Under the pieces are notes generated by a model. That model was not told where the DNA came from. It was given only the letters and a program-made list of their open reading frames with translations, and searched no databases. DNA of 64,000 nt from Candidatus Eiseniibacteriota bacterium (GTDB lineage: Bacteria > Eisenbacteria > RBG-16-71-46 > CAIMUX01): assembly GCA_016712505.1 (NCBI GenBank), contig JADJQY010000009.1, positions 370,902 through 434,901 of the forward strand. Direction: 5' to 3'. The translations under genes were made by a program, and so were the position numbers. Shown here piece after piece: positions 53,939-63,068 of this stretch (position 1 is its first letter; each line of letters starts with the position of its first letter).

Positions 53939-55129
53939 GTGGCCAAGCGTACGGTGGTGACCATGCCGGGGGACGGCATCGGCAAGGTGGTGACTCCGGA
54001 GGCGGTGCGGGTCCTCGACGCAGTCGGTTTCGAAGCGGAGTACGTCCACGGCGACATCGGGTGGGACTTCTGGTGCAGTGAGGGGAACGCGCTGCCGGAT
54101 CGGACCATCGAGCTTCTGCGCCAGCACAAGCTCGGGCTCTTCGGCGCCATCACCTCGAAGCCGAAGTGGGATGCGGATGCCGAGCTGTCGCCCGCATTGC
54201 AAGGGAAGGGACTGGTCTACCAGTCACCGATCGTGCGCATGCGGCAGATGTTCGATCTCGATGTCTGTGTTCGCCCCTGCCAGAGCTTCCCGGGCAACCC
54301 GCTCAACTTCATCCGGCGATCGAAGGACAACCCGAACAGCTTCGAGGAGCCGAAGGTCGACACGGTGATCTTCCGGCAGAACACCGAGTGTCTCTACGTG
54401 GGCATCGAGTGGACCAATCCGCCGGCCGAGGTGCGGAAGGCGTTCGAGACGCACAAGAACTTCAAGCTCTTCGCCGCCACTCCGGGCGAGGACCTGGCGA
54501 TCTCGACCCGGATCTTCACCCGCGGTGCCTGCCAGCGGATCGTGCGCGCGGCCTTCGAGTACGCGAAGAAGCACGGCTACAAGTCGGTCACGATCTGCGA
54601 GAAGCCGAACGTGGTGCGCGAGACCTCCGGGATGATGGAGAAGGAAGCGCAGAAGATCGCGCAGGAGTTTCCGGGGATCGCCCTCTGGTCGACCAACATC
54701 GATGCCCAGATGATGTGGCTGACCAAGAATCCCGAGGACTACGGCGTCCTGGTGGCGGGAAACATGTTCGGGGACATCGTCTCCGACGGCTTCGCCGGGC
54801 TGGTCGGCGGTCTCGGCTTCGCCTGCTCGGCCAACGTCGGCAAGGAGGTCGCGGTCTTCGAGCCGACCCACGGTTCGGCGCCGAAGTACGAGATGCTCAA
54901 CCCCTCGATCGTCAATCCGATCGCCATGATCCTCTCCGCCGTCATGATGCTCGACCACATCGGGGAGCACGAGAAGGCGAACCGGATCAAGGCCGCGGTG
55001 GCCAAGGTGGTGGCCGAAGGAAAGGTCCGCACCTACGACATGGCGCGGCTTCCCGGCGGCGCGAAGTCGATCTCGATGGGCGCGGCGACCACGAGCCAGA
55101 TGACCGACGCGATCCTGGCCGCGCTTTAG
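53939..55129 (+). CDS. Isocitrate/isopropylmalate dehydrogenase family enzyme, isocitrate dehydrogenase likely
   Basis: 396 residues from GTG 53939 (GGAAGGAGG upstream). It begins RTVVTMPGDGIGKVVTPEAV. The metal/substrate motif is NMFGDIVSDGFAGLVGGLGF. The nucleotide loop reads PTHGSAPKY, whose Lys-Tyr matches NADP-dependent isocitrate dehydrogenases such as the E. coli enzyme. The R-x-N-T-E-x-L-Y-x-G-I-E segment is present as RQNTECLYVGIEW, with Q and C at positions where most have E and D. The citrate-lyase fusion gene starts 71 bases downstream on the same strand, which supports isocitrate or a related 2-hydroxyacid as substrate. Isopropylmalate or homoisocitrate cannot be excluded. Confidence 0.85.
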   Translation: MAKRTVVTMPGDGIGKVVTPEAVRVLDAVGFEAEYVHGDIGWDFWCSEGNALPDRTIELLRQHKLGLFGAITSKPKWDADAELSPALQGKGLVYQSPIVRMRQMFDLDVCVRPCQSFPGNPLNFIRRSKDNPNSFEEPKVDTVIFRQNTECLYVGIEWTNPPAEVRKAFETHKNFKLFAATPGEDLAISTRIFTRGACQRIVRAAFEYAKKHGYKSVTICEKPNVVRETSGMMEKEAQKIAQEFPGIALWSTNIDAQMMWLTKNPEDYGVLVAGNMFGDIVSDGFAGLVGGLGFACSANVGKEVAVFEPTHGSAPKYEMLNPSIVNPIAMILSAVMMLDHIGEHEKANRIKAAVAKVVAEGKVRTYDMARLPGGAKSISMGAATTSQMTDAILAAL

Positions 55130-55200
55130 GCAATCCGGGTGCGGGTCGCGCCTGCGGCCCGCGCCGGTCGACGCGCGGATCGGATCGGAAGGAGCAGCGG

Positions 55201-56457
55201 ATGAACTCGTTCGAAGCCGGGCGTCGCGGGGACGCGATCCGCTCGGACTGCTGGGTCTCGTTCACTCCCGCGAAGAGTGGCGGGGTGACTCTGGAGTCGA
55301 AGAGCAAGGTCGAGTCGATGTACGGAGAGGCGATCCGGAGCGATGCCCTGAGCACCTTGACCGCGCTTGGCGTCGGCCATGGCCGGCTCGAGATCGAGGA
55401 CCAGGGTGCGTTGCCGTTCGTGCTCCAGGCTCGCATCGAGGCGGCGGTCCGTCGCGCGCAGGCGGCCGAGGCGGTCCGCCCGGGACCGCAGGTCTGTCTT
55501 CCCGCGGTGCAGCCCTCGGCCCGTGTGACCGCTCGCCGGGAGCGGTTTCGCCGTTCGCGCCTCTATCTGCCCGGGAACGAGCCGAAGTTCATGTTGAGCG
55601 CCGGCCTCCATCGTCCCGATGCGGTGATCCTCGACCTCGAGGACTCGGTCGCCGCAGGCGAAAAGGATGCGGCGCGGATCCTGGTCCGGAACGCGCTCCG
55701 CGTGCTCGATTTCGGAACGGCGGAGCGGATGGTGCGGATCAATCCCGGTTCCGTCGGCCTGCTCGATCTCGACGCCGTGGTGCCGCAGAACGTTCACCTC
55801 ATCCTGATTCCGAAATGCGAGAGCGGCGACGAGGTGCGCGCGGTGGCTGACCGGGTGCGGGAGATCCAGCGCGATCTCCTGGCCGGCGACGACGCCTGTG
55901 TCTTCCCGGAGGGAGCGCTGCAGCCCGGCGAGGTGTTCCTGATGCCGATCGTCGAGACCGCACTCGGGATCGAGCGGGCCTACGAGATCGCCAGCGCCGC
56001 GCCCGAGGTAGTCGGGCTCACGATTGGACTCGAGGACTACACCGCCGACCTCGGCACGCAGCGCACCAATGACGGTCGCGAATCGTTCTTCGCCCGCGCC
56101 GCGGTGGTCAACGCCGCTCGCGCCGCCGGCGTCTCGCCGATCGACAGCGTCTTCTCCGACGTGGCCGACATGGACGCCCTCCTCGCTTCGGTGCTCGAAG
56201 CCAAGTCACTCGGCTTCGAGGGGAAGGGGTGCATCCACCCCCGCCAGATCGAGGTGATCCACCGCGGCTTCGCGCCATCGTCGGACGAACTCGCCAAGGC
56301 CCGCCGCATCGTCGAAGCGTTCGACCTGGCGACCGCCCGCGGCGACGGTGTGGTGTCCCTGGGCAGCAAGATGATCGATGCGCCGGTGGTCAAGCGGGCG
56401 CAGCGGACGGTGCGGCTGTTTGATTTACTGACTCGATCTGGAGCCCCCGAGGAGTAA
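55201..56457 (+). CDS. citE: Citrate lyase acyl-carrier (CitD) and beta (CitE) fusion
   Basis: 418 residues from ATG 55201 (GGAAGGAG upstream). Residues 1-95 match CitD, the citrate lyase gamma subunit: GDAIRSDCWVSFTPAKSG, where Ser15 is the likely prosthetic-group site, then VESMYGEAIRSDALSTLTALGV and EDQGALPFVLQARIEAAV. From about residue 120 the chain is CitE-like: RLYLPGNEPKFM, VILDLEDSVAAGEKD (metal-binding acidic pair), LILIPKCESG, GLTIGLEDYTADLG and GCIHPRQIEVIHRGF. CitD and CitE are usually separate genes; this fusion makes the carrier and citryl-CoA lyase one chain. CitF is at 63069. Confidence 0.88.
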   Translation: MNSFEAGRRGDAIRSDCWVSFTPAKSGGVTLESKSKVESMYGEAIRSDALSTLTALGVGHGRLEIEDQGALPFVLQARIEAAVRRAQAAEAVRPGPQVCLPAVQPSARVTARRERFRRSRLYLPGNEPKFMLSAGLHRPDAVILDLEDSVAAGEKDAARILVRNALRVLDFGTAERMVRINPGSVGLLDLDAVVPQNVHLILIPKCESGDEVRAVADRVREIQRDLLAGDDACVFPEGALQPGEVFLMPIVETALGIERAYEIASAAPEVVGLTIGLEDYTADLGTQRTNDGRESFFARAAVVNAARAAGVSPIDSVFSDVADMDALLASVLEAKSLGFEGKGCIHPRQIEVIHRGFAPSSDELAKARRIVEAFDLATARGDGVVSLGSKMIDAPVVKRAQRTVRLFDLLTRSGAPEE

Positions 56458-56544
56458 GTCCGTCAGCGTTACCGGAGGGTCGGTCGGTCGGTTTCGCAGA
56501 GGATTGGGTTGCCGCCGGGTCGGGTCGATCCGTTCGCTTGCCCG

Positions 56545-56982
56545 CTAGCGCTCCGCGTCGGTCCACTTTGTCTCTTGGTTCCACCTCGTGCGCCGGTTCG
56601 GTGAATCGTCCCTGGGCGCGGAGTCGATCGTGCTGCCGATGGACGTCCCGATGATTGGGCCGAGGATCACTGTGCCGAGCGTGGTCCAGAAGCTGCCGCC
56701 GTCTTCTCTCGCTTCCTTGTCTTGCTCGATCCGCCGCCGCGATGGATCGGTGGCCGATTCGAGTCGCTCGCGATGTCCCGCGTTGCCGTTTCGACCGGCC
56801 GGACTCTGCTCCGCTCCGAGACGAAGCTGGACCGAGTCGGTAGCGGGTTGCATCGCCTGCCGCGTCGGCGTGTGGGCTCTCAGGGCGCCAGGCTTGTCGC
56901 GCTGGATCTCCGCCCGGGGGGTTGCGTCCGCCCAGGCGGGGGTCGAGGTGGAGATCTGCGTTCCGGGCGTGATGATTGACAT
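56545..56982 (-). CDS. Hypothetical protein with glycine-zipper-like segment
   Basis: 145 residues from ATG 56982, preceded by GAGGAGAC. The N-terminal 90 residues are polar and low in hydrophobics, with many Arg/Glu/Gln. Near the end a hydrophobic stretch, FWTTLGTVILGPIIGTSIGST, has Gly at spaced positions, like glycine-zipper membrane or oligomer segments. No signal peptide is seen. It does not match a family I recognise. It lies alone between the citrate-lyase and kinase genes, convergent with the former. Confidence 0.55.
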   Translation of the reverse strand: MSIITPGTQISTSTPAWADATPRAEIQRDKPGALRAHTPTRQAMQPATDSVQLRLGAEQSPAGRNGNAGHRERLESATDPSRRRIEQDKEAREDGGSFWTTLGTVILGPIIGTSIGSTIDSAPRDDSPNRRTRWNQETKWTDAER

Positions 56983-57108
56983 GGATTGTCTCCTCGTGGT
57001 GAGCGTCCCATCGATGCACGACCTGCGCTACGGTCTACGTATCCGGGCGCCAGAACGAGAAGTTGCGCGGGGAACGGCGACCCCCTGGGCAGTCGGTCCG
57101 CCCGGCCC

Positions 57109-60100
57109 TCACCGCGACGGCAGCGTGGCCGCGTTCGGGGCATCCCAGAGCCGGAGGGTTCCGTCGCTCCCGGCGGAGAGGAGCAGCTGGCCGTCCTGGC
57201 CGAGCGCGAGGGCGTTGATCCGGGCGGCATGGCCGTGAAGGACCAGGAGCTCGCGGGCCGAGTCTGCTTCGTGGACCCGGATCACCTGATCGGCGCCGGC
57301 GGTCAGGATGCGCGTGCCGTCGCGGGTGAAGACCACCGCGCGCCGGGGACCGGGGCGCACCGCGGAGCCGAGACGACGGCCGTCGCGGAGGTTCCAGACC
57401 ACGAGACTCCCGTCGTCGGAGACCGAGGCGAGCGTGGCGCCATCGGGGGCGAAGGCGAGACCGCGCACTGCGGCGGTCTGGCCGCCGAGGGTGAGATTCA
57501 GGGACCCGGTGCGCGACCAGAGACGCAACGATCCGTCCTCACCGCCGATCGCGAACTGGCGGTCGTCGGGAGAGACCGCGAGAGAACTGAGGCGCGTCGT
57601 CTTTCCCTCGCCGCCCGGGGGCAACGCAGCGAACGCGCTCACCGGTTCGAGGGTGCGCGCGGTTCGGATCTCCACCCGACCGTCGGACACGATCACGATC
57701 TCCTGGCTGTCGGAGGTCCAGGCCACGGCGGGGAGGGGGAGGCTGACGTCGGCGCCGACCGTGTCGCGGTCGTCGGGCTCATGCCGGACCAGCCTCGTCC
57801 CGGTCGACGGGTCGAGCAGCTCGAGCCAACCGTGCGCGCCGGCCACCAGAAGGGATCTACCGTCCGGGCTGAAGCGCACCTGCGCTCGGCGTCGTCCGGA
57901 GGACAGCTCGCGGGTGGCTCCGGTCCCGACCTCGCGCAGCACCTGGCGTCCATCGGTGGTGCCATAGGCGATCCGCGCGCCCGAGAGATCGAGGTCGGCG
58001 CTCTCCACCACCGCCACCAGCGCGCCATCGCCCCCCGCGGGAATGGTGCGGATGTCTTCGGTGTCGCTCCGCCAGAGGCTGACTTCGCCGCCCCATCCAC
58101 CGGCCACGAGCAGGCGGCCGTCGGGGCTCGCGGCGAGCGCGGTTACATCCGACACCGCGCCGCGCAGGTTTGCCTGGTGGGCACCACTCGCCCCGTCCCA
58201 CATCTGCACCCGCCCGTCGGCTCCGGCCGAAACGACGCGGTGGCGGTTCGCCTCGATTGCGAGAGCCGCGACGGTGCCGGTGTGCCCGTGGAAGGCTGCA
58301 ATGGGTGCGCCTTCGGCCGTCCAGAGTCGCGCGGTGCGATCGAGCGAGCCGGTGGCGATCCATCCGGTCTCCTGGTTGGTCGCGAGGGAGTAGATCCTGC
58401 GGGCATGGGCCTCCACCGTGCGGATCGGAGCGAAGTTTCGTCCGTCCCAGAAGCGGAGTTGACCGTCGGCGCCGACCGTCAGCAGATCCTCGGAGGTGGG
58501 GGCGATGCCGGGGATGGCGAGCCCCTTGTGGGCATGCCAGTCCGCCAGCGGCGCGCCGGTGACGCGGTCCCACGCCTTGATGCGGCCGTCGAGGAAGCCG
58601 GCGACGAGCCACCGCCCGGACGGCGCCGCCGCCACCATCGCCCAGCGATTTCCGCGGCCGAGTTCCACCGGCGCTTGCTCCGGGGCGAGCGGAAACCGTC
58701 GCACCGCGCCATCGGAGAGTCCGGCGACGATCTCGGATTCCCCCGGGGGGATGCAGATCGACTCGATCCCGGATGACTGACCGGACCAACGTCGGAGTTC
58801 CGTGCCGTCAACCTTCCAGAGCGCGATCGAGCTGTCGAGCGAGGCGGTGACGATGCGGTCGGAGCCGGAGAACCAGGCGACCTGGGTCACCCCGCGTCGA
58901 TGTGGGCGGAAGCGCAGCACGCTGCGGTCGAGGCGGGTCGCGAGGTGTCGCCACTCCCAGCCGCGCTTACCGACCGGCGCATCGTTGAGGTTGCGCGCCG
59001 CGTCCGCCGGGCGATCGAGGAGGATCGCCGCCTCGGCTCCACCGAGACAGCTGGTGTACAGCAGATGCTCTGCTGCCAGGGTTCTCTCGGTCGCGCGGCG
59101 ATAGGCGGCGAAGGTGACGAGGAGCGCGGCGGTGAGCACGACCATGACGGCGGCTGCGGATGCGACCAGCGCGCGGTGTCTTCGGGCAAAGCTCGAGATG
59201 CGATAGATCGCGGTGTCGCGCCGCGCGCGCACCGGCAGGCCGGCGAGGTGAAAGCGAAGGTCGGCGGCCAACTCCTCCGCGCCCTGATAGCGACGCTCCG
59301 GATCGCGCGCCAGGGCGCGCAGCACGATCGTGTCGAGGTCGCCGCGCAGGCCCTGAACCAGCTTTCGCGGCGTGAGCCCGCGAAGACGCGCCAGTTTCTC
59401 CACCATGGGCGACTCGGCGACGCGCCGACTTGGATCCGGGGGATCAGTTTCTCGCGCGAGCCGTTCGACTTCCCCCGGGGAGAGCCCATCCAGATCACGC
59501 GGCGAAAGCCCGGTCAGCAGTTCGTAGAGGATCACCCCCAGTCCGTAGACATCGGACGAGGTGGTGAGGCTCCGGCCGCTGAGTTGCTCCGGGCTGGCGT
59601 AGCGCGGCGTCATCGCGCGGAACATGGTTGGCGGCGCGAGAGCGGATGGATCGCTCCACGACGGCTCGAGGACGCGGGAGATGCCGAAGTCCAGCAGCTT
59701 CACCCGACCGCTCCGGTCGACCAGGATGTTGCCCGGCTTGAGATCGCGGTGGATCACCAGGTGCCGGTGGGCGAAGTGCACTGCGCCACAGACGTCGAGG
59801 TAGAGCGCGAGCCGCTCGCGAAGCGGGAGCATCCGGTCATCGCAGAAGCGGTCGATCGCCACCCCGTCGATGTACTCCATCACGATGTAGGGGGCGCCAT
59901 CCGGCGTGGTTCCGCCGTCCAGGAGCCGGGCGATGTGGGGGTGCTCGAGCGAGGCGAGGACCTGGCGCTCCTTCCGGAAGCGGGTCAGCATCTCCTGCGT
60001 ACCGGCGCCGGGTCGGATCAGCTTGACCGCGACCTTCTTCTCGTACTCGCGGTCCACCCGCTCGCCGAGGTAGACCGTCCCCATCCCTCCCTCGGCGATC

Positions 60101-60351
60101 CGCGCGCTCAGGAGGTAGGGTCCCACCATGCTGCCGAGCAACTCGGTCGAGGCAGGAGGGGCGAGGGGGAGGAGCGGTCGACCGAAGGCGTGCTCCGCCA
60201 TCGGCTGGACGGTGAGGAGCGAGGCGACCTCGTGCCTCAGGGCCTCGTCTCCGCCACACGCCTGGTCGAGAAATGCGGCCCGCGCCGATTCGGGGAGGTC
60301 GAGCGCGTCGGCGAAGATCTGCGCTGCGGTCGAATCGGGGCCTGAACTCAT
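57109..60351 (-). CDS. Membrane Ser/Thr protein kinase with WD40 sensor domain
   Basis: 1080 residues from ATG 60351, overlapping the sigma factor stop. Residues 75-345 are a Hanks-type kinase: glycine loop AEGGMGTV (86-93), Lys110 in VAVK, catalytic HRDLKPGN at 201-208 and DFGIS at 221-225. One membrane helix (ALVASAAAVMVVLTAALLVTFAA) separates it from a large extracytoplasmic part with about twelve WD40 repeats (such as VAWFSGSDRIVTASLDSSIALWK; LAVSPDDRQFAIGGEDGSLRLWS). The short N-terminal region (AQIFADALDLPESARAAFLDQACGGDEALRHEVASLL) is typical of kinases paired with ECF sigma factors. It probably senses an envelope signal and controls the adjacent sigma factor. Confidence 0.93.
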   Translation of the reverse strand: MSSGPDSTAAQIFADALDLPESARAAFLDQACGGDEALRHEVASLLTVQPMAEHAFGRPLLPLAPPASTELLGSMVGPYLLSARIAEGGMGTVYLGERVDREYEKKVAVKLIRPGAGTQEMLTRFRKERQVLASLEHPHIARLLDGGTTPDGAPYIVMEYIDGVAIDRFCDDRMLPLRERLALYLDVCGAVHFAHRHLVIHRDLKPGNILVDRSGRVKLLDFGISRVLEPSWSDPSALAPPTMFRAMTPRYASPEQLSGRSLTTSSDVYGLGVILYELLTGLSPRDLDGLSPGEVERLARETDPPDPSRRVAESPMVEKLARLRGLTPRKLVQGLRGDLDTIVLRALARDPERRYQGAEELAADLRFHLAGLPVRARRDTAIYRISSFARRHRALVASAAAVMVVLTAALLVTFAAYRRATERTLAAEHLLYTSCLGGAEAAILLDRPADAARNLNDAPVGKRGWEWRHLATRLDRSVLRFRPHRRGVTQVAWFSGSDRIVTASLDSSIALWKVDGTELRRWSGQSSGIESICIPPGESEIVAGLSDGAVRRFPLAPEQAPVELGRGNRWAMVAAAPSGRWLVAGFLDGRIKAWDRVTGAPLADWHAHKGLAIPGIAPTSEDLLTVGADGQLRFWDGRNFAPIRTVEAHARRIYSLATNQETGWIATGSLDRTARLWTAEGAPIAAFHGHTGTVAALAIEANRHRVVSAGADGRVQMWDGASGAHQANLRGAVSDVTALAASPDGRLLVAGGWGGEVSLWRSDTEDIRTIPAGGDGALVAVVESADLDLSGARIAYGTTDGRQVLREVGTGATRELSSGRRRAQVRFSPDGRSLLVAGAHGWLELLDPSTGTRLVRHEPDDRDTVGADVSLPLPAVAWTSDSQEIVIVSDGRVEIRTARTLEPVSAFAALPPGGEGKTTRLSSLAVSPDDRQFAIGGEDGSLRLWSRTGSLNLTLGGQTAAVRGLAFAPDGATLASVSDDGSLVVWNLRDGRRLGSAVRPGPRRAVVFTRDGTRILTAGADQVIRVHEADSARELLVLHGHAARINALALGQDGQLLLSAGSDGTLRLWDAPNAATLPSR

Positions 60352-60965
60352 GTGGGCGTGCCTGGTCCGCTCGAGGTCGTCATGTCGCGGTAGAGCCAGC
60401 TCTCGGCGTACTTCAGATGTCGGATGATCGTGCTGCGCGAGAGCCCGAGCAGCTCGCCGCACTCCTCGTGGGTCAATCCGGCGAAGTGACGGAGTTCCAC
60501 CAGGCGGGCCATCTCCGGGAGTTCGCCGGCCAGTCGCTCCAGCGATTGATCGAGGAAGACCAGCATCGACTCCGCCTCCTCGTTGCCCAGCGCCAGGACC
60601 TCATCGAGCGGCATCCGCTCCCAGTTCCCGCCGCGCTTCTGGGCACCCCGCCGCCGCGCGTGATCGACCAGGATGCGGCGCATCGATTGGCCGGCCACGG
60701 CCATGAAGTGGACCCGATCGTTGAGCCGGCACTGGGATCCGTCGACCAGTCGAAGGAACGCCTCGTGGACCAACTCGGTCGCCTGGAGGGTGTGATTCCA
60801 CCGCTCTCCGCGCAACTGGCGGTCGGCGGCCCGCCTGAGCTCGCCGTACACCGCGGCGAAGAGCTGTTCGATCGCGGCCGGCGCGCCTTCGGATGCCCGG
60901 GCGAGAAGCTGGGTGATCTCGCCCCGCCTCCCGTCCGGAGGGGTGGAATCGTCCGCACCGGTCAC
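60348..60965 (-). CDS. ECF sigma factor of the kinase-linked (TIGR02999-like) type
   Basis: 205 residues from GTG 60965 (GGGAGACG upstream). Region 2 includes ELVHEAFLRLVDGSQ and DRVHFMAVAGQSMRRILVDHARRR. Region 4 includes LPEMARLVELRHFAGLTHEECGELLGLSRSTIIRHLKYAESWLYRDM, a clear helix-turn-helix. The LVDHARRR-x-x-QKRGG stretch is typical of the group encoded with large Ser/Thr kinases in Acidobacteria and Planctomycetes. No anti-sigma gene is visible, which fits control by the adjacent kinase. Its stop overlaps the kinase start by four bases. Confidence 0.92.
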   Translation of the reverse strand: MTGADDSTPPDGRRGEITQLLARASEGAPAAIEQLFAAVYGELRRAADRQLRGERWNHTLQATELVHEAFLRLVDGSQCRLNDRVHFMAVAGQSMRRILVDHARRRGAQKRGGNWERMPLDEVLALGNEEAESMLVFLDQSLERLAGELPEMARLVELRHFAGLTHEECGELLGLSRSTIIRHLKYAESWLYRDMTTSSGPGTPT

Positions 60966-61111
60966 ATCGTCGTCTCCCGGGGTCGTGCCGCGCGAAACTC
61001 TCGCCGGAACTCGAGCGACGCCGCTTTGCGTCGCTCGAGCGCGTCGGACGAGAATAGCACGCCGGCTGCCCGGGACTCCCGAGTGGAGACGGCTCCCCTC
61101 AGCGGTTCGAG

Positions 61112-62707
61112 CTAGCGAAGCACGACCACACGGCTGGTCGTCGCGAGCGGGGTCCCCTCCGAAACCAGGTGCGTGAAGTAGATCCCGGGTGGCACCCGGC
61201 GGCCGTCGTCGTCTCTTCCGTCCCAAGCGATCGCGCCGCTCCCGGCGGCGAAGGTGCGATCGGCCAAGGTGCGGATCCTCCGTCCGGTGGGATCGATCAC
61301 CGAGAGCCGGATCCGATCGGGACGATCGAGGGTGAACTCGATCCGGCTGCCGGCGCGCATGGGGTTCGGCGCGATGGCGGTGACCAGTGGGCTGAGGGAG
61401 TTGATCGGAGTGCCGACCTCCGCCACCGGCGGGGTGAAGCGGGCGAGGACCAGGTCCAGTCCCGAGCGGCCGGCCACGACGATGCGGCCTTCATCGTCGA
61501 CGAAGCACTGGCGAAAGTAGTCGGTGAATCCGGCGCTCAGGTCGATGGTGAAGATCCCGCCCGGTGCAAAGTCGGTGTCGAGCGCGCCGTCGGGGGTCAG
61601 CCGGGCGAGGCCACAACGCGCCGGCTGCCCGGTCGAGGGAACTGCCGTGCCGGCCAACACGATCTTGCCGCCCGGCGTGACGTGCATGTCGTAGAGGTCG
61701 TTCTGCACGCCGATCGGGACATCCGCGCGCCCGGCGATCCCGAAGCTGGGGTCAAGCGTCCCGTCCGGCTCGAGGCGCAGCACGGTGTACTGCCTCTGGT
61801 TGGGCGCGTAGAGAGTCGTCCCGGCGAGGAGGATCCGGCCGTCGGGGAGCAGGGAGACGCGGGCGTCGTGGACGTCGTCGTGGGTTGCCACCCCGGGGAG
61901 GACGAAGCCGCCGGAGCCGAAGCTCATGACCTGCTCCCCGGCCCCGTCGACCCGCAGCAGCACGAACTCCCAGGTCGTGGTGCCCGGCAGCACGATCTGG
62001 GTAGCGAAGAGGAAACCACCGTCCTCGGTGAAACAGGCGTGGCCATGGTCGGAATAGAGCCCCTCCAGGGGAAAGACGCGTGCGCCATAGCTGGGATCGA
62101 TTTCGCCGTTGGGGAGGAAGCGTGCCGCGCCGGGGCCGACGAGGATGCTGCAGAGTCCGACCGCGAGAATCCGTCCATCGGGAAGCACGGTGACATCGGC
62201 AAAGGCCGCGGATGAGTTCGAGGGGTAGGTGACCGTGGACCAACCGTCGTCCGAGAAGGTGGAGTCGGTCGAGCCATCCGGATGGAAGCGATAGATCGAA
62301 GCGCGATGATGGCTGCTCTGGTTGTTGTCGGAACGAATCCCGACCGCAACGATCTTTCCATCCGGCTGCAGGGTCATGCCGTAGGGCAGATCTCTCCAAG
62401 TGTACTGTTTCAGGATCGTGCCGCCCGATCCAAATGCGGGATCGAGCCCGCCATCGGAGAGGTGGCGCGAGATGGCGATGGCATTGCCCGCCCCCCCTAG
62501 GTTGTCATCCGTCAGCACCACGACCTTCCCATCGGGTTGGCGGAGCAGTGCATTCGAGAACGAAGATCCTCCGTAGTCGATCAGGACAGTGCCGGCGTTT
62601 CCGAACGAGGGGTCGAGCGCGGGCTGGGCCGCGGCAGGTCCGGAAGCGATGATGAGCGCGGCGCAGGCGGCCGTTGCCGCGAAGCGGCGCGAATTCTGGT
62701 TGGCCAT
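61112..62707 (-). CDS. Delta-60 repeat secreted protein with C-terminal sorting domain
   Basis: 531 residues. The signal peptide (AATAACAALIIASGPAAAQ) opens a chain of delta-60 repeats, each with L-D-x-S/A-F-G and LQPDGKIVAVG-like strands (for example LDPSFGNAGTVLIDYGG; MTLQPDGKIVAVGIRSD; LLPDGRILLAGTT). These form a propeller-like surface module. The FlgD/T9SS-like end reads IAPNPMRAGSRIEFTLDRP, then IAWDGRDDDGRRVPPGIYFTHLV. Predicted extracellular. Transcribed away from citF. Confidence 0.88.
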   Translation of the reverse strand: MANQNSRRFAATAACAALIIASGPAAAQPALDPSFGNAGTVLIDYGGSSFSNALLRQPDGKVVVLTDDNLGGAGNAIAISRHLSDGGLDPAFGSGGTILKQYTWRDLPYGMTLQPDGKIVAVGIRSDNNQSSHHRASIYRFHPDGSTDSTFSDDGWSTVTYPSNSSAAFADVTVLPDGRILAVGLCSILVGPGAARFLPNGEIDPSYGARVFPLEGLYSDHGHACFTEDGGFLFATQIVLPGTTTWEFVLLRVDGAGEQVMSFGSGGFVLPGVATHDDVHDARVSLLPDGRILLAGTTLYAPNQRQYTVLRLEPDGTLDPSFGIAGRADVPIGVQNDLYDMHVTPGGKIVLAGTAVPSTGQPARCGLARLTPDGALDTDFAPGGIFTIDLSAGFTDYFRQCFVDDEGRIVVAGRSGLDLVLARFTPPVAEVGTPINSLSPLVTAIAPNPMRAGSRIEFTLDRPDRIRLSVIDPTGRRIRTLADRTFAAGSGAIAWDGRDDDGRRVPPGIYFTHLVSEGTPLATTSRVVVLR

Positions 62708-63068
62708 GGTTCTCCTCGCGTGCAGGTGCGTTCAGGGATCTCGGTTCCGATCTCCGGCCGCCGTGGGCCTCACCTGGGTAAGCGCAGTCGGGTGGCGGAC
62801 TGTGTCAGGAAATCTCGGGGCGCGGCAGGTTCGGCCCCTTGGGCTTCCGCGCGAGTGGGCGGGGTCGCACGGGACGGCAGCCACGCGGGTCCGCGGTCTT
62901 CCGGACTGGGCAACCCCGGCGGCATGGTGGTAGGCTCCGGCGAGCGGATCCGGGTCGACCGGATGAGGTCCGTAGTGTGATGGAGCGCAGTTCGTTACAC
63001 GGATGGCGATCGCCCCGGCAGCGGGGCGCGATCGAGGAACCGGAGTCGGGGCAACCGAGGAAATCAGG
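62708..63068. other. 361-bp divergent intergenic region
   Basis: Between the delta-60 gene (-) and citF (+). It must hold both promoters, but no convincing pair of boxes, riboswitch or repeat was seen. GAGG at 63057-63060 is the likely citF ribosome-binding site. Confidence 0.5.

Noticed and set aside
58900..60345. Plus-strand frame of about 480 codons opposite the kinase domain
   Set aside because: Overlaps the conserved HRD and DFG region of the kinase, with no protein-like features of its own.
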